A stretch of 64,000 nucleotides of DNA from Mycobacterium sp. Aquia_216 (GCF_026723865.1 NZ_CP113529.1:3658001-3722000), one strand, 5' to 3'. Shown: positions 26,002 through 35,806, numbered from the stretch's first letter. Program-made: numbers and translations. Notes: generated by a model from the letters alone, not told the origin.

Positions 26002-26316
26002 GTGTTCGTCGACACCGGATTACTGCACTCGGGGGGAAGTCAGTCTCACCGCGCGGGCGGGCACGCCCACGACGCGGCCGATCGCCTGTCGCGGGGACCG
26101 CTGATGTCGGGAATGTTCGGTGACTTCGACGCCGCGGAACAGTTCCACGAAGCGGTGAGCGTGGCTCACGGGAAGCACGTGAAAAGCCTTCAGGCCCACG
26201 GGGAAACGCTGACCGATATCGGCAGTAAGGCCTATAAGGCCGCCGCGAGCTTCACCGACATGGAACAGCAGAACACCGCCGACTTGCGGGCCGTGCGCGG
26301 CAACACCGCGACGTAG
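26002..26316 (+). CDS. DUF2563 family protein (Rv2078/Rv3898c-like)
   Basis: A 104-residue protein starting VFVDTGLLHSGGSQSHRAGG, with a helical body (FGDFDAAEQFHEAVSVAHGK, ETLTDIGSKAYKAAASFTDM) like the WXG-related DUF2563 family; the length equals that recalled for Rv2078. GTG 26002 is chosen because GAGGGG lies 5 bases upstream; GTG 25996 is also in frame. It starts 11 bases after the DUF5631-type gene, the same order as Rv3899c-Rv3898c. Probably a small helical partner in type VII-linked export; not proven. Confidence 0.75.
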   Translation: MFVDTGLLHSGGSQSHRAGGHAHDAADRLSRGPLMSGMFGDFDAAEQFHEAVSVAHGKHVKSLQAHGETLTDIGSKAYKAAASFTDMEQQNTADLRAVRGNTAT

Positions 26317-26334
26317 GCATCTACGGCAGTGAAC

Positions 26335-27510
26335 TCATTTCTCGGTCAACACCAGGTACTGCGCTGCCACCTTCTCGCGAACCTCGGGATCGGAGTCTGA
26401 CGCCTCGATCGCATACCTGTCGGCCTGCGCCAAGCAGTAAAAATTTTGCGACGCTGCGTCCTTAAGCTTGAAACATCTGGCGGCAGGCAGCCCCCGAACC
26501 CCTGCGGCCCCGGTGCCGTGAGCTTCCGCGTCCGCTACGAGACCGTCCATAGCCCGCGCCGCCGCTGCGGCATCAGGCATCTGGTAGACATTGTCTCTAC
26601 TAATTGAACCGTATTGCAACCCAACGGAATCGAACAGCTGCTTCGAACGCGGCGGGTTCTCCTGAAAATGCAATATCGCGCGCGCGTCGTAGACGCCTTC
26701 GTCGACGGTTGGCGTTTCTTCCGCAGACAAGGTACTCGCCCAGAGCCCTGAGGGGTCGATTTGCAATTCAGGAAGCTGCTCGACCGGCGTCGGTGAGAAC
26801 TGGTCAATTAGCGGCCCTTGGAGATCAAGCGTCGTAGCCACCATGTTGATGAGCGCATCGGCTCCCTCGGTGCCGCTGGCATGTTGGCACAGCACGTAGG
26901 GTCCGTGTGCGGTGTATGCGAAAACGTTTACTTGCGAAGGGACCTCATACATAAAGGCAGCAGTGCCCGAATGGCGAGGAATCGGAATGGGATGAGTCGA
27001 CTGCGACCCACTGTACCTCGTTTGAATACTCGCGCTCTTTGCGCTCATATCGGTGGCGGCGGCCATCGCGTCTTCTGGTGCGCCGAAGCGCAACACCACA
27101 TTTATGAGCTCCTTTGTCATCGCCCTGCGGGCGGTAGCAAACCCTGTGATGAAGTTATGATTCGCGGCACCCCCCGGAATCGGTTCGGGCAAAGCCAAAC
27201 TCACCGCGTCAGCGCTTTGCAGTGGGTTAGCAAGCGTCGTCGTCCGATCGGAAAGACTTGGATCCACCTGAAAGGGCGGAACTACATTGCTAGCCAATCG
27301 GCGCGCTTCCAGCAAGACACCGGCATGAACGGTACCGGCACGGCCGAACGGCGGCTGTGCAACGGTTGGAAAATTACCGGTGACGAGCGCCCCCGAGTCG
27401 ATGCCGCCCACGACTTGGTGCACCGTCCTGGCGGAGCCGCCCACGGTGTCTGCGCAGCCGGATGCTGCTATACACACTGCGGCGACGCAGAACAGAACTC
27501 GCGCTCGCAT
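26335..27510 (-). CDS. DUF7373-type mycobacterial lipoprotein
   Basis: A 391-residue lipoprotein. The signal sequence MRARVLFCVAAVCIAASGC ends in the lipobox ASGC, so Cys19 would be lipid-modified and the protein anchored outside the cytoplasmic membrane. The body (ARRAMTKELINVVLRFGAPE, VNVFAYTAHGPYVLCQHASG, ARCFKLKDAASQNFYCLAQA) matches a mycobacterial lipoprotein family I recall as DUF7373. ATG 27510 is used; GTG 27513 adds one residue. It lies 51 bases downstream of the PknH-type sensor gene on the same strand, so the two may act together at the cell surface. Confidence 0.8.
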   Translation of the reverse strand: MRARVLFCVAAVCIAASGCADTVGGSARTVHQVVGGIDSGALVTGNFPTVAQPPFGRAGTVHAGVLLEARRLASNVVPPFQVDPSLSDRTTTLANPLQSADAVSLALPEPIPGGAANHNFITGFATARRAMTKELINVVLRFGAPEDAMAAATDMSAKSASIQTRYSGSQSTHPIPIPRHSGTAAFMYEVPSQVNVFAYTAHGPYVLCQHASGTEGADALINMVATTLDLQGPLIDQFSPTPVEQLPELQIDPSGLWASTLSAEETPTVDEGVYDARAILHFQENPPRSKQLFDSVGLQYGSISRDNVYQMPDAAAAARAMDGLVADAEAHGTGAAGVRGLPAARCFKLKDAASQNFYCLAQADRYAIEASDSDPEVREKVAAQYLVLTEK

Positions 27511-27561
27511 CACTTGACGGTCAGCAATCGGCTCGCCGTGCCACCAACATCACGTCGATCA

Positions 27562-28539
27562 TCATCGCGCCGTATCGATCTTGGCCGCAATCGGTTTGAT
27601 CAGAGCCGGTACAACAGCATCGGGCACGTTGTACCCGCAGTCGGAAACGTCAATAACGACGTTGTTGCGCACAGATACACCACGTTGACAGTTCCTGCCG
27701 TCGCCGCCCTCCCACAGCAGCGAAGTGGAGACAATCCCGTCTTTCTCGGACACTTGGCCGACCATCTCGAACGCTGCTGAGGAATTAGGCACGTTAACCT
27801 CGCGGACGTTGAGGGTCCGATTTGCGCACTGATGGAATCTATCCGCCGCTCGCTGGTAGAACTTGGCCGCAGCACCAGCATCCTGATAGGCGACCACCGC
27901 TTCGACCACGGAATACTTTATTGCAGCGCTGTCTGGCGCGTCCGCTAACTCTTGCCTGCGCATGGAGACCCAACCAGTACCGTCATAAAACGACTGGACC
28001 ACCGCCAAAATCACGCCGACACAGTTATTGTCGGCGATCTCGTCACCGAAAAACGCATGAGAATCCGCGGGTTTTGTGAGAGAGACCAACGGGGGTGCCG
28101 ACAATGCAGCAGCGACATCAGCTGGGCTTGCCAGCATGCCGTCAAGCGCAGTTATTGGAACTGGCGGCATAGACGAGGTCGACGGCGCGGTGCTGTTCAT
28201 GGTCGCCTGCCGGTTATCAGAATTGCCCGAAAATCGGGCGATAACAAGGCCAGCTACTACGGCCACAACGACAAATATCGCCAGGCCGCCGAGCAGCCAC
28301 CATCGCCGTGTACGACGAGGTTTGCCGGCCGGTACCCAACCTCCGTAGCCCGGTGGCGTCCCAATGCCCATCGCAGGCGGCCCCAGATTTAGCCCGTTCT
28401 CGCGCCAAGTCGCATCAGCTGGCGGCGGATGTCCTCCCGGTGGAAACGGCGGGCCAAAGTGTAAACGTGGCGGCTCAGTAGATCCGCGCGGCACTTGGTA
28501 ATTGGGTGGCCGCCCACCACCCGCTGCATCTTCGTTCAC
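27562..28539 (-). CDS. membrane protein with PknH-type extracellular sensor domain
   Basis: A 325-residue one-helix protein. The N-terminus is Pro/Gly-rich (PPRLHFGPPFPPGGHPPPAD), a basic stop (KPRRTRRWW) precedes a helix (LLGGLAIFVVVAVVAGLVIA), and the outer part (PITALDGMLASPADVAAALS, DNNCVGVILAVVQSFYDGTG, GRNCQRGVSVRNNVVIDVSD) is the PknH C-terminal sensor type with conserved cysteines. There is no kinase domain. Start GTG 28539 is chosen because upstream residues look non-coding; no strong ribosome site. The M. tuberculosis counterpart region carries pknJ nearby, but here the sensor stands alone. Confidence 0.8.
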   Translation of the reverse strand: MNEDAAGGGRPPNYQVPRGSTEPPRLHFGPPFPPGGHPPPADATWRENGLNLGPPAMGIGTPPGYGGWVPAGKPRRTRRWWLLGGLAIFVVVAVVAGLVIARFSGNSDNRQATMNSTAPSTSSMPPVPITALDGMLASPADVAAALSAPPLVSLTKPADSHAFFGDEIADNNCVGVILAVVQSFYDGTGWVSMRRQELADAPDSAAIKYSVVEAVVAYQDAGAAAKFYQRAADRFHQCANRTLNVREVNVPNSSAAFEMVGQVSEKDGIVSTSLLWEGGDGRNCQRGVSVRNNVVIDVSDCGYNVPDAVVPALIKPIAAKIDTAR

Positions 28540-28714
28540 AACCGCCCCATTTCGAAGTGCAAAATGCGATAAAACAAACGTACCGGAGGTAGAACGACCG
28601 GTAACAGAAGAAATCCCTGGTACTTGTTTACACACGAATGGCGGATCACGGTAGCCACGTCGGTGCTCGCGCGGGCGCAACCGTTACATGGCGACCCCCG
28701 GGCTAACGTGCTAC

Positions 28715-29842
28715 CTAGGCCACCGGCACCACGACCAGCTCGTGCGGCCGGTTGTTGACGGGCAGCGCGCCGTCCTCGGTCACGATGACGATGTCTTCGA
28801 TGCGGGCGCCCCAGCGACCCGGAAAGTAGATGCCCGGTTCGATCGAAAAGGCCATCCCCGCAGTCAAAGGCAGATCGTTGCCGCTGACAATGTAAGGCTC
28901 CTCGTGCACCGAAAGCCCGATGCCGTGGCCGGTGCGGTGCACGAAGAACTCCGCGAGACCGGCCTCGGCGAGCACGTCGCGGGCGGCGGCGTCGACCTGC
29001 TCGGCGGTCACCCCAGGACGAACCACATCCAGCGCCGCTTGCTGGGCCCGCTGCAACAGCGAATACTGTTGCGCGACATCGGGGCTGGGCTCTCCGATGC
29101 TGTAGGTTCGCGTCGAGTCGGAGTGGTATCCGGGCTCGTAGGCTCCCCCGATGTCGACGACGACAATGTCACCGGCCTGCAGTTCGCGATCCGAATAACT
29201 GTGGTGCGGGTCGGCACCATGCGGGCCGGAACCGACGATGATGAAGGACACATCCGAATGCCCTTCGGCGACAATGGCTTCGGCGATGTCAGCAGCAACG
29301 TCGGCCTCGGTGCGGCCCGGGACCAGAAATTCCGGCACCCGGGCGTGTACCCGGTCGATGGCCGAACCCGCCTTGCGCAGCGCGTCGATCTCGCACTCCT
29401 CTTTGACCATCCGCAGCGTGCGCAGGATGTCGGTGGCCAACACCGGTGACACGCCCAGCACCCCGGACAACGGCACCAGGTGCAGCGCCGGCATCGAATC
29501 GGTGACAGCCGTCGCCAACCGACCGCCGCCCAACGCAGCAAGAACCAATCGGTAGGGGTCGTCGCCGTCGACCCAATCGCGCACCGCCAAACCCAGTTCC
29601 GCGATGGCCGATCCCTTGAGTGAGGCCAGCTCCAGCCGCGGCACCACGATGGTCGCAGCACCGGACGCCGAAACCACCAGTGCCGTCAACCGCTCGAACG
29701 TCTGAGCCCGCGACCCGCTGAGATAGCGCAGGTCGTATCCCGGGGTGATCACCAGGCCGTCGAGTCCGGCATCGGCGGTCGCTGCGGCGGCCGCTGCGAG
29801 CCTGCGCGCATAGACCTGCGCGTCGAATCGGTGAGAGTCCAT
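28715..29842 (-). CDS. pepE: Xaa-Pro dipeptidase-type M24 peptidase PepE
   Basis: A 375-residue metallopeptidase of the M24 pita-bread fold, the length of M. tuberculosis PepE. The five metal ligands are visible in order: Asp in VVDIGGAYEPG, Asp in HSDSTRTY, His in HRTGHGIGLSVHEEP, Glu in SIEPGIYFPG and Glu in ARIEDIVIV. The N-terminal creatinase-like domain spans about 1-150. Expected to cleave X-Pro dipeptides in the cytoplasm. ATG 29842 is taken because a TAGCCT -10 box lies 7 bases upstream (leaderless). Divergent from the exonuclease gene. Confidence 0.95.
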   Translation of the reverse strand: MDSHRFDAQVYARRLAAAAAATADAGLDGLVITPGYDLRYLSGSRAQTFERLTALVVSASGAATIVVPRLELASLKGSAIAELGLAVRDWVDGDDPYRLVLAALGGGRLATAVTDSMPALHLVPLSGVLGVSPVLATDILRTLRMVKEECEIDALRKAGSAIDRVHARVPEFLVPGRTEADVAADIAEAIVAEGHSDVSFIIVGSGPHGADPHHSYSDRELQAGDIVVVDIGGAYEPGYHSDSTRTYSIGEPSPDVAQQYSLLQRAQQAALDVVRPGVTAEQVDAAARDVLAEAGLAEFFVHRTGHGIGLSVHEEPYIVSGNDLPLTAGMAFSIEPGIYFPGRWGARIEDIVIVTEDGALPVNNRPHELVVVPVA

Positions 29843-29849
29843 GGCAGCC

Positions 29850-29855
29850 AGGCTA
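29850..29855 (-). promoter_or_regulatory. -10 box (TAGCCT) for pepE, leaderless
   Basis: TAGCCT on the minus strand ends 7 bases before the PepE ATG; no ribosome site is present between them. Confidence 0.4.
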
Positions 29856-29889
29856 ACCGCGTTGCGGCCGCGCTGGCAGGATAGCCCGC

Positions 29890-30846
29890 ATGCCTGCACC
29901 TCTGTTGCTGCTCGACGGCGCCAGCATGTGGTTCCGCTCGTATTTCGGGGTGCCGTCGTCGATCACCGCTCCCGACGGCCGGCCGGTCAACGCCGTCCGC
30001 GGATTCGTCGACTCGGTGGCCGTGGTCATCTCCCAGCAGCGGCCGAAAAGACTCGCGGTCTGCCTCGACCTGGATTGGCGCCCGCAGTTCCGGGTGGACC
30101 TCATCCCGTCATACAAGGCACACCGCGTGGCCGAGCCGGAACCCGAAGGCACCCCCGACGTCGAGGAAGTGCCCGACGACCTCACACCGCAAGTCGACAT
30201 GATCATGCAACTCCTGGACGCGTTCGGAATCGCGACGGCAGGCGCCGAGGGGTTCGAGGCCGACGACGTGCTGGGCACACTCGCCGCCCAGGAACGCGAC
30301 GACCCGGTCGTCGTGGTCAGCGGTGACCGTGACCTGCTGCAGGTGGTTGCCGACGATCCCGTCCGGGTCCGGGTGCTCTACCTGGGCCGCGGGCTGGCCA
30401 AAGCCACCCTGTTCGGCCCGAAAGAAGTCGCCGAGCAGTACGGCGTGCCAATCGAGCGAGCCGGGCCCGCCTACGCCGAACTCGCGCTGCTGCGCGGCGA
30501 CCCGTCCGACGGCTTGCCGGGCGTGCCGGGCGTCGGCGAGAAAACGGCCGCCACCCTGCTCGCGCAGCACGGCTCGCTGGATCAGATCCTGGCCGCCGCA
30601 CACGACCCGAAATCCAAGATTGCCAAGGGATTGCGGGCGAAACTGCTGGGCGCGACCGACTACATCGAGGCCGCCGGGCAGGTGGTGCGCGTCGCCACCG
30701 ACGCACCCATCACGCTGTCGGCACCGACCGACGAGCTACCGCTGGTGGCCGCCGACCCGCAACGCGCCGCGGCGCTGGCGACCGAACTCGGCGTTGGGTC
30801 CTCAATTGCACGCCTGCAGAAAGCGCTCGACTCGCTGCCGCAGTGA
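29890..30846 (+). CDS. 5'-3' exonuclease, polymerase I 5'-nuclease type (Rv2090-like)
   Basis: A 318-residue flap/5'-nuclease without polymerase domains. Metal-binding acidic residues occur in [30 protein letters not shown] and [12 protein letters not shown]. The DNA-binding helix-hairpin-helix reads [20 protein letters not shown]. Likely removes RNA primers or flaps during repair or lagging-strand synthesis. ATG 29890 begins at the conserved core. It converges with the Rv2091c-like gene with only 4 bases between stops. Confidence 0.94.
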   Translation: MPAPLLLLDGASMWFRSYFGVPSSITAPDGRPVNAVRGFVDSVAVVISQQRPKRLAVCLDLDWRPQFRVDLIPSYKAHRVAEPEPEGTPDVEEVPDDLTPQVDMIMQLLDAFGIATAGAEGFEADDVLGTLAAQERDDPVVVVSGDRDLLQVVADDPVRVRVLYLGRGLAKATLFGPKEVAEQYGVPIERAGPAYAELALLRGDPSDGLPGVPGVGEKTAATLLAQHGSLDQILAAAHDPKSKIAKGLRAKLLGATDYIEAAGQVVRVATDAPITLSAPTDELPLVAADPQRAAALATELGVGSSIARLQKALDSLPQ

Positions 30847-30850
30847 CGCG

Positions 30851-31627
30851 TTACTGCGGGCGCCCGACCTCGTAGGTGCCCTTGTCGTCCTGGAAGGTCA
30901 CGGTCACCTTCTTCTGCGCGCCGTCGATGCTGACGGCGCAGTCGAAGGATCCGCCCTTCTTGACGACGGGGTCGGTGCCGTTGTTGCACTTGACGTTCTG
31001 GACGTTCTTGGCGCCATAGCCGTTGGTTTCGTCGGTCAGGACCTGCTGCACACCGCTCTGCGCCTTGTTGACGTCCAGCTTGGTGGTGACGAAAAAGCCG
31101 GGCTCCCAGAAGCCGAGCACCAACACCACCGCGATCAGCAGAAAGGCGATCGCCCCGCCGATGCCACCGATCAGCGCGAGCGAACGCTTCTTTTTCGGTT
31201 GCTCGTAGCCCGGGTACTGCTGCGGGTACTGGCCGGGCTGACCGTATTGGCCGGGCTGACCGTACTGACCCGGTTGGCCGTACTGGCCCGCCTGGCCGGG
31301 CTGACCGTATTGACCCGGTTGCGCATACTGCCCGGGCTGGCCGTATTGCCCCGGCTGACCGTACTGGCCGGGCTGACCGTACTGCTGCTGGTCGGGTTGC
31401 CCGTATCCCGGCTGCTGTTGCGGGGGGTACGGCTGTTGGTACTGCGGGTAGTCGGCTGGCGGCGTGTACGCCGGGGCCTGCCACGTCGGGTCCTGGGCTG
31501 GCGGTTGCTGCTGGTGTTGCCAGGGCGAGCCCACCTGACCCACCTGAGTCGGTTCCTGGGAGCGATCGCCACCCTCGCCGGGCGGTTGCCACTGCTGGCC
31601 CGGGTCCGATCCGTGCGGTGCGCTCAT
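30851..31627 (-). CDS. membrane protein with PGQYGQ repeats and DUF4333-type domain (Rv2091c-like)
   Basis: A 258-residue protein. The N-terminal about 135 residues are disordered and Gln/Pro/Gly/Tyr-rich, with about nine near-perfect PGQYGQ hexapeptides. A KKKR stop precedes a helix ([20 protein letters not shown]), and the outer domain ([56 protein letters not shown]) is DUF4333-like with two cysteines. Such Tyr/Gln-rich cytosolic tails could support assemblies; no function is established. ATG 31627 has a nearby GAGGAGAAAC ribosome site. Confidence 0.9.
   Translation of the reverse strand: MSAPHGSDPGQQWQPPGEGGDRSQEPTQVGQVGSPWQHQQQPPAQDPTWQAPAYTPPADYPQYQQPYPPQQQPGYGQPDQQQYGQPGQYGQPGQYGQPGQYAQPGQYGQPGQAGQYGQPGQYGQPGQYGQPGQYPQQYPGYEQPKKKRSLALIGGIGGAIAFLLIAVVLVLGFWEPGFFVTTKLDVNKAQSGVQQVLTDETNGYGAKNVQNVKCNNGTDPVVKKGGSFDCAVSIDGAQKKVTVTFQDDKGTYEVGRPQ
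31224..31386 (-). repeat. 18-base tandem repeat coding PGQYGQ
   Basis: About nine copies of an 18-base unit within the Rv2091c-like gene, with silent and conservative changes and one shortened unit (PGQAGQ), typical of repeat-number variation. Confidence 0.8.
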
Positions 31628-31682
31628 CGTTTCTCCTCAATCGCCTTGTTCTCTAGCCCTGTAACGGTAGCCCGGGCCCAGC

Positions 31683-34469
31683 CTACCCGGCGTCAACTGC
31701 GACGACGCCGCGCCGAACATCGTTGATAGCGCGCTTCGCCGTCGCCCGCACCTCAGCATCCGGCGCGGCGTTGCGCACCTGGTCCAACAGATCGAGCACC
31801 TGGCGGCACCACCGTACGAAATCCCCTGCCAACAACGGCGAACCGCTGCCGGTCGCGTCGGCCGCGGCCAGCGAGGCGGCCAGGTCGCCGGTCCTGGCCC
31901 AGCGGTAGATCACGGTGACGAAGCCGTCGTCGGGTTCGCGGCTCGGCGCGATGCGGTGTGTTTGCTCGTCGGCGCGCAGGGCGAACGACAACTTCGCTGT
32001 CTGCTGCAAGGCCTGGCGCAATCGCGGTGTGGGCGCCTCGGCCGCAAAAGGACCGCCGGGGCCGTCACCGCCGCGGGTCTCGTAGAGCACCGAGGAGACG
32101 ACGGCGGCCAACTCGGCCGGCTTCAGGTCCGCCCATGCGCCGCTGCGCAGGCATTCGGCGACCAGCAGGTCGCTCTCGCTGTAGATCCTGGCCAACAAGC
32201 GGCCGTCGTCGCTGACTCGCGGATCGGTGGCGGTGCCTTGGATGAATTCGCGTTCGGTGAGCAGCCCGACGATACGGTCGAACGTGCGGGCCAGCGAATT
32301 GGTGGCGGCGGCGACCTTCTTTTCCAGCTGCGCGTTGTCGCGTTCGATGCGCAGGTAGCGCTCGGCCTCACGCACTTGCGCCTCGACGCCCGGGCTGTTG
32401 TGTGCCGGGTGGCGGCGCAGCTCCTGCCGCAACGACGCCAGCTCCGGGTCGTGGAAGCCGCCGTCGGGATCCGCGGCCCGACGTCGCGACGGAACGTCCA
32501 GCGCGGCGGCAGCCGACCGCAGCGCCGAGGCGACATCGCGACGGACCCTCGGCTGACGGTGTTCGACCCGCTTGGCCAACGGCATCGATCCCAGCGGCGC
32601 CGAAGCACCCGAGTAGTCGGCCGATGAAATCCGGCCCGCCCAACGGTGTTCGGTGAGTACCAGCGGCCGGGGGTCGTCGCCGTCGCGCGCCGATTCCAGC
32701 ACCACCGCGAGGCCGCTGTGCCGGCCATTGGTGATCGTGATGATGTCGCCGCGGCGCAGCCCGGCCAGCGCATCGTTGGCCGCCTGCCTGCGGTGCAGCC
32801 GTGACGCCCGGGACTGCGCCTTTTCCATCTCCGAAATCCGCGCGCGCAAACGGGCGTATTCCAGGATCGACGCCTCGTCCCCACCGAGTTCGGCGGCGAT
32901 CTCTTCTTGCAGCCGTTTGCCGCGGTCGATGCCGCGCACCAAGCCGACGACGGAGCGGTCGGCCTGATACTGGGCGAACGACTGCTCCAGCAGCTGATGC
33001 GCCTGCTCCGGGCCCATGTGCTGCACCAGGTTGATGGTCATGTTGTACGACGGCGCGAACGAGCTGCGCAGCGGGAACGTCCGGGTGGACGCCAGCCCGG
33101 CCACCGCCGACGGTTCGGACGTCTCCTCGCCGGGGTGCCAGAGCACCACCGCGTGACCCTCGACATCGATGCCGCGCCGGCCGGCCCGCCCGGTCAGCTG
33201 TGTGTACTCCCCCGGCGTCAGCGGCACGTGCGCCTCGCCGTTGAATTTCACCAGCCGTTCGAGCACCACCGTGCGCGCGGGCATGTTGATGCCCAGCGCC
33301 AAGGTTTCGGTGGCGAACACCGCCCTGACCAGCCCGGCGGTGAACAGCTCCTCGACCGTGTGCCGGAAAGCCGGCAACATCCCGGCGTGGTGGGCGGCCA
33401 AACCGCGCAGCAATCCCTCGCGCCACTCGTAGTAGCCGAGCACCGCGAGGTCGCCCTCCGCGAGATCTCCACACCGGTGCTCGATCACCTCGGCGATCTG
33501 AGCGCGCTCCTCCTCGGTGGTGAGGCGCAGCGGCGAGCGCAGGCACTGCTGCACCGCGGCGTCGCAGCCGGCCCGGGAGAACACGAACGTGATCGCCGGC
33601 AACAGCCCTTCGGAGTCCAGCGTCGCGATCACGTCCGGCCGCGCGGGCGGCCGGTAGAAGCGCGGCCGGGCGGGCCGCCCACCGCCTCCCCTCCCCGCTT
33701 GCCGGCGGGGCTGCCAATCGCCCATCCGATCCGCCTCGCGACGGTGCGCGATGTGGCGCAGCAGTTCTGGATTCACGCGCGGATGACGATCGGCGGCCGG
33801 TTTCTCGTTCTCGTAGTCGAACAGGTCCAGCAGGCGCTTGCCGACCAGAACGTGTTGCCATAGCGGCACCGGCCGGTGTTCGTCGACCACTACCGTCGTG
33901 TCGCCGCGTACGGTCTGGATCCAGCCGCCGAACTCCTCGGCGTTACTCACCGTCGCCGACAGGCTGACCAGTCGGACCTCGTCGGGCAGATGCAGGATCA
34001 CCTCCTCCCACACCGGACCCCGCATCCGGTCGGCAAGGAAATGCACTTCATCCATCACCACATGCGAAAGCCCTTGCAGCGCAGCTGAATCAGCGTATAG
34101 CATGTTACGCAGCACTTCGGTGGTCATGACCACCACCGGCGCATCGGCATTGACGGACATGTCGCCGGTCAACAGCCCGATCCGGTCGCGGCCGTACCGC
34201 GCCGTCAGGTCGGTGTGCTTCTGGTTGCTCAGCGCCTTGAGCGGGGTGGTGTAGAAGCATTTGCCGCCGGCGGCCAGCGCCAGATGCACCGCGAATTCGC
34301 CGACCACCGTCTTGCCGGCACCCGTTGGCGCACAAACCAACACACCGTGTCCACGTTCGAGCGCCGCGCAGGCCCGCGTCTGAAAATCGTCGAGCGAGAA
34401 AGGCAGTTCCGCGGCAAACCGAGGCAGCTCGGTCAACTCGGTCACGCCGCCGTCAGGTGCCGGCGACAT
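31683..34469 (-). CDS. helY: Ski2-like DEAD/DEAH-box helicase HelY
   Basis: A 928-residue superfamily 2 helicase. Motifs in order: Walker A APTGAGKTVVGEF (about 47-59), TTPLKALSNQKH, DEVHFLADRMRGPVWEE, LSATVSNAEEFGGW, and the C-terminal RecA-like motif TGRAGRRGIDVEGHAV. The C-terminal part has coiled-coil (ISEMEKAQSRASRLHRRQAA) and a DSHCT-like end. Probably unwinds structured RNA, as other Ski2/Mtr4 helicases do. ATG 34469 shares its base with the tatC stop, so it belongs to the pafB-pafC-tatA-tatC-helY run. Confidence 0.96.
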   Translation of the reverse strand: MSPAPDGGVTELTELPRFAAELPFSLDDFQTRACAALERGHGVLVCAPTGAGKTVVGEFAVHLALAAGGKCFYTTPLKALSNQKHTDLTARYGRDRIGLLTGDMSVNADAPVVVMTTEVLRNMLYADSAALQGLSHVVMDEVHFLADRMRGPVWEEVILHLPDEVRLVSLSATVSNAEEFGGWIQTVRGDTTVVVDEHRPVPLWQHVLVGKRLLDLFDYENEKPAADRHPRVNPELLRHIAHRREADRMGDWQPRRQAGRGGGGRPARPRFYRPPARPDVIATLDSEGLLPAITFVFSRAGCDAAVQQCLRSPLRLTTEEERAQIAEVIEHRCGDLAEGDLAVLGYYEWREGLLRGLAAHHAGMLPAFRHTVEELFTAGLVRAVFATETLALGINMPARTVVLERLVKFNGEAHVPLTPGEYTQLTGRAGRRGIDVEGHAVVLWHPGEETSEPSAVAGLASTRTFPLRSSFAPSYNMTINLVQHMGPEQAHQLLEQSFAQYQADRSVVGLVRGIDRGKRLQEEIAAELGGDEASILEYARLRARISEMEKAQSRASRLHRRQAANDALAGLRRGDIITITNGRHSGLAVVLESARDGDDPRPLVLTEHRWAGRISSADYSGASAPLGSMPLAKRVEHRQPRVRRDVASALRSAAAALDVPSRRRAADPDGGFHDPELASLRQELRRHPAHNSPGVEAQVREAERYLRIERDNAQLEKKVAAATNSLARTFDRIVGLLTEREFIQGTATDPRVSDDGRLLARIYSESDLLVAECLRSGAWADLKPAELAAVVSSVLYETRGGDGPGGPFAAEAPTPRLRQALQQTAKLSFALRADEQTHRIAPSREPDDGFVTVIYRWARTGDLAASLAAADATGSGSPLLAGDFVRWCRQVLDLLDQVRNAAPDAEVRATAKRAINDVRRGVVAVDAG

Positions 34470-35425
34470 TACGTGACGTCGTCATGTTGCCCGGTGACGA
34501 ACGACGGCTCGGGCGCCGGTGAGGGCGGCTCGATGACCGACGCTTCGTCGTCGGGGATCGCGGTTTGGGCTTCGCGCTTGGCTTTTCGCTTGTCGTGGAT
34601 GCGAGCGATTTGAATGGCCAGCTCTTGCAGCACGGACAACGCGATCCCCAGCGCCGTCATCGAAAACGGGTCGGAGCCGGGCGTGAATATCGCCGCGAAC
34701 ACGAACATCGCGAAGATCAGCCCACGCCGCCATGCCTTGAGTTTTTGATACGTGAGGATGCCCGCCATGTTGAGCATGACGATCAGCAACGGGAATTCGA
34801 AGCTGACGCCGAACACCACCAGAAGATTGATCAGGAAGCCGAAATATCTGTCCCCGGACAACGCAGTCACCTGCACGTCGCTGCCGACGGTCAACAGGAA
34901 GCCCAGCGCCTGGGACAGCACGAAATAGGCCAGCACCGCACCGCCGATGAACAGCACCGCAGCGGGGATCACGAACCCGATCGCGAAGCGGCGCTCTTTT
35001 TGGTAGAGCCCGGGCGTGATGAACGCCCACAGCTCGTAGAACCACACCGGGCAGGCCAGCACGATCCCGGCCGTCATCCCGACCTTGAGCCGGAGCATGA
35101 ATTGGTCGAACGGTGCGGTGGCCAGCAACCGGCACTGCCCGTCGGCGCTGATGCTCGCGCGCGCGGACTGCGGCAGCGCGCAGTAGGGATGGCGTAGCCA
35201 CTCGCCCAGGCTCTCCAGCCCGAACAGCGGATGCCCGTACCACACAAATCCCAGGATCGTCGTGACCAGGATCGCGCCCAGCGAGATCAGCAGCCGGGTG
35301 CGGAGCTCGGTCAGGTGGTCGACCAGCGACATCGTCGCGTCGGGATTGGTCCGACTACGCCTATTGCGCGGGTTGAGATGCTTCAGGAACGCAGCAGTGC
35401 GCGCTGAAGTCTTGAATGCTTTCAC
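34469..35425 (-). CDS. tatC: twin-arginine translocase subunit TatC
   Basis: A 318-residue, six-helix core receptor of the Tat pathway for folded proteins. Family marks are [20 protein letters not shown] at the cytosolic N-terminus, [40 protein letters not shown] and [20 protein letters not shown]. The charged C-terminal tail is typical of mycobacteria. GTG 35425 is a reasonable start; an internal ATG at MSLVDHL is less likely because the basic N-terminal extension is conserved. It lies 42 bases downstream of tatA. Confidence 0.97.
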   Translation of the reverse strand: MKAFKTSARTAAFLKHLNPRNRRSRTNPDATMSLVDHLTELRTRLLISLGAILVTTILGFVWYGHPLFGLESLGEWLRHPYCALPQSARASISADGQCRLLATAPFDQFMLRLKVGMTAGIVLACPVWFYELWAFITPGLYQKERRFAIGFVIPAAVLFIGGAVLAYFVLSQALGFLLTVGSDVQVTALSGDRYFGFLINLLVVFGVSFEFPLLIVMLNMAGILTYQKLKAWRRGLIFAMFVFAAIFTPGSDPFSMTALGIALSVLQELAIQIARIHDKRKAKREAQTAIPDDEASVIEPPSPAPEPSFVTGQHDDVT

Positions 35426-35467
35426 GACGCTCGGTCAGTGCGCTCAGGCACCGCGGCCGATGCCCGG

Positions 35468-35734
35468 CTAAGCGGGGCGCGCTTCGGTGTGGCCCTGCTC
35501 GGAAGCCGGCGAGGGGTCGACCCGCTGCGACTGCACGGACTGGGGAGCCGCCGCAGGAGTTTCGATGGAAGGCGCGTCGGACTTGCTCTCCGTCTGCATT
35601 TCGCGCAGCTCGGACTTGAAGATGCGCATCGATTTGCCCAGCGAACGCGCTGCGTCCGGGAGCTTCTTGGCACCGAACAGCAGGATTACGACGACCGCCA
35701 GGATCGCCCAGTGCCACGGACTAAGACTGCCCAC
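35468..35734 (-). CDS. tatA: twin-arginine translocase subunit TatA
   Basis: One N-terminal helix ([20 protein letters not shown]), the hinge [20 protein letters not shown] and a charged tail, as expected for the pore-forming TatA. GTG 35734 is preferred over ATG 35740: GGAGG lies 8 bases before the GTG but only 2 before the ATG. That gives 88 residues, beginning with GSLSPWHWA as in M. tuberculosis. Transcribed with tatC and probably pafBC. Confidence 0.95.
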   Translation of the reverse strand: MGSLSPWHWAILAVVVILLFGAKKLPDAARSLGKSMRIFKSELREMQTESKSDAPSIETPAAAPQSVQSQRVDPSPASEQGHTEARPA

Positions 35735-35806
35735 TTTCATTACCTCCAGACGTCCACCCGATGTTACCGCAGCAGAGCCAACTGCCGGTGTGCCCGCGCC
35801 GAGGGC

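Noticed and set aside
32368..33861. 497-codon minus-strand open frame
   Set aside because: Alternative frame inside helY, Arg/Gly-rich and without any recognisable domain.
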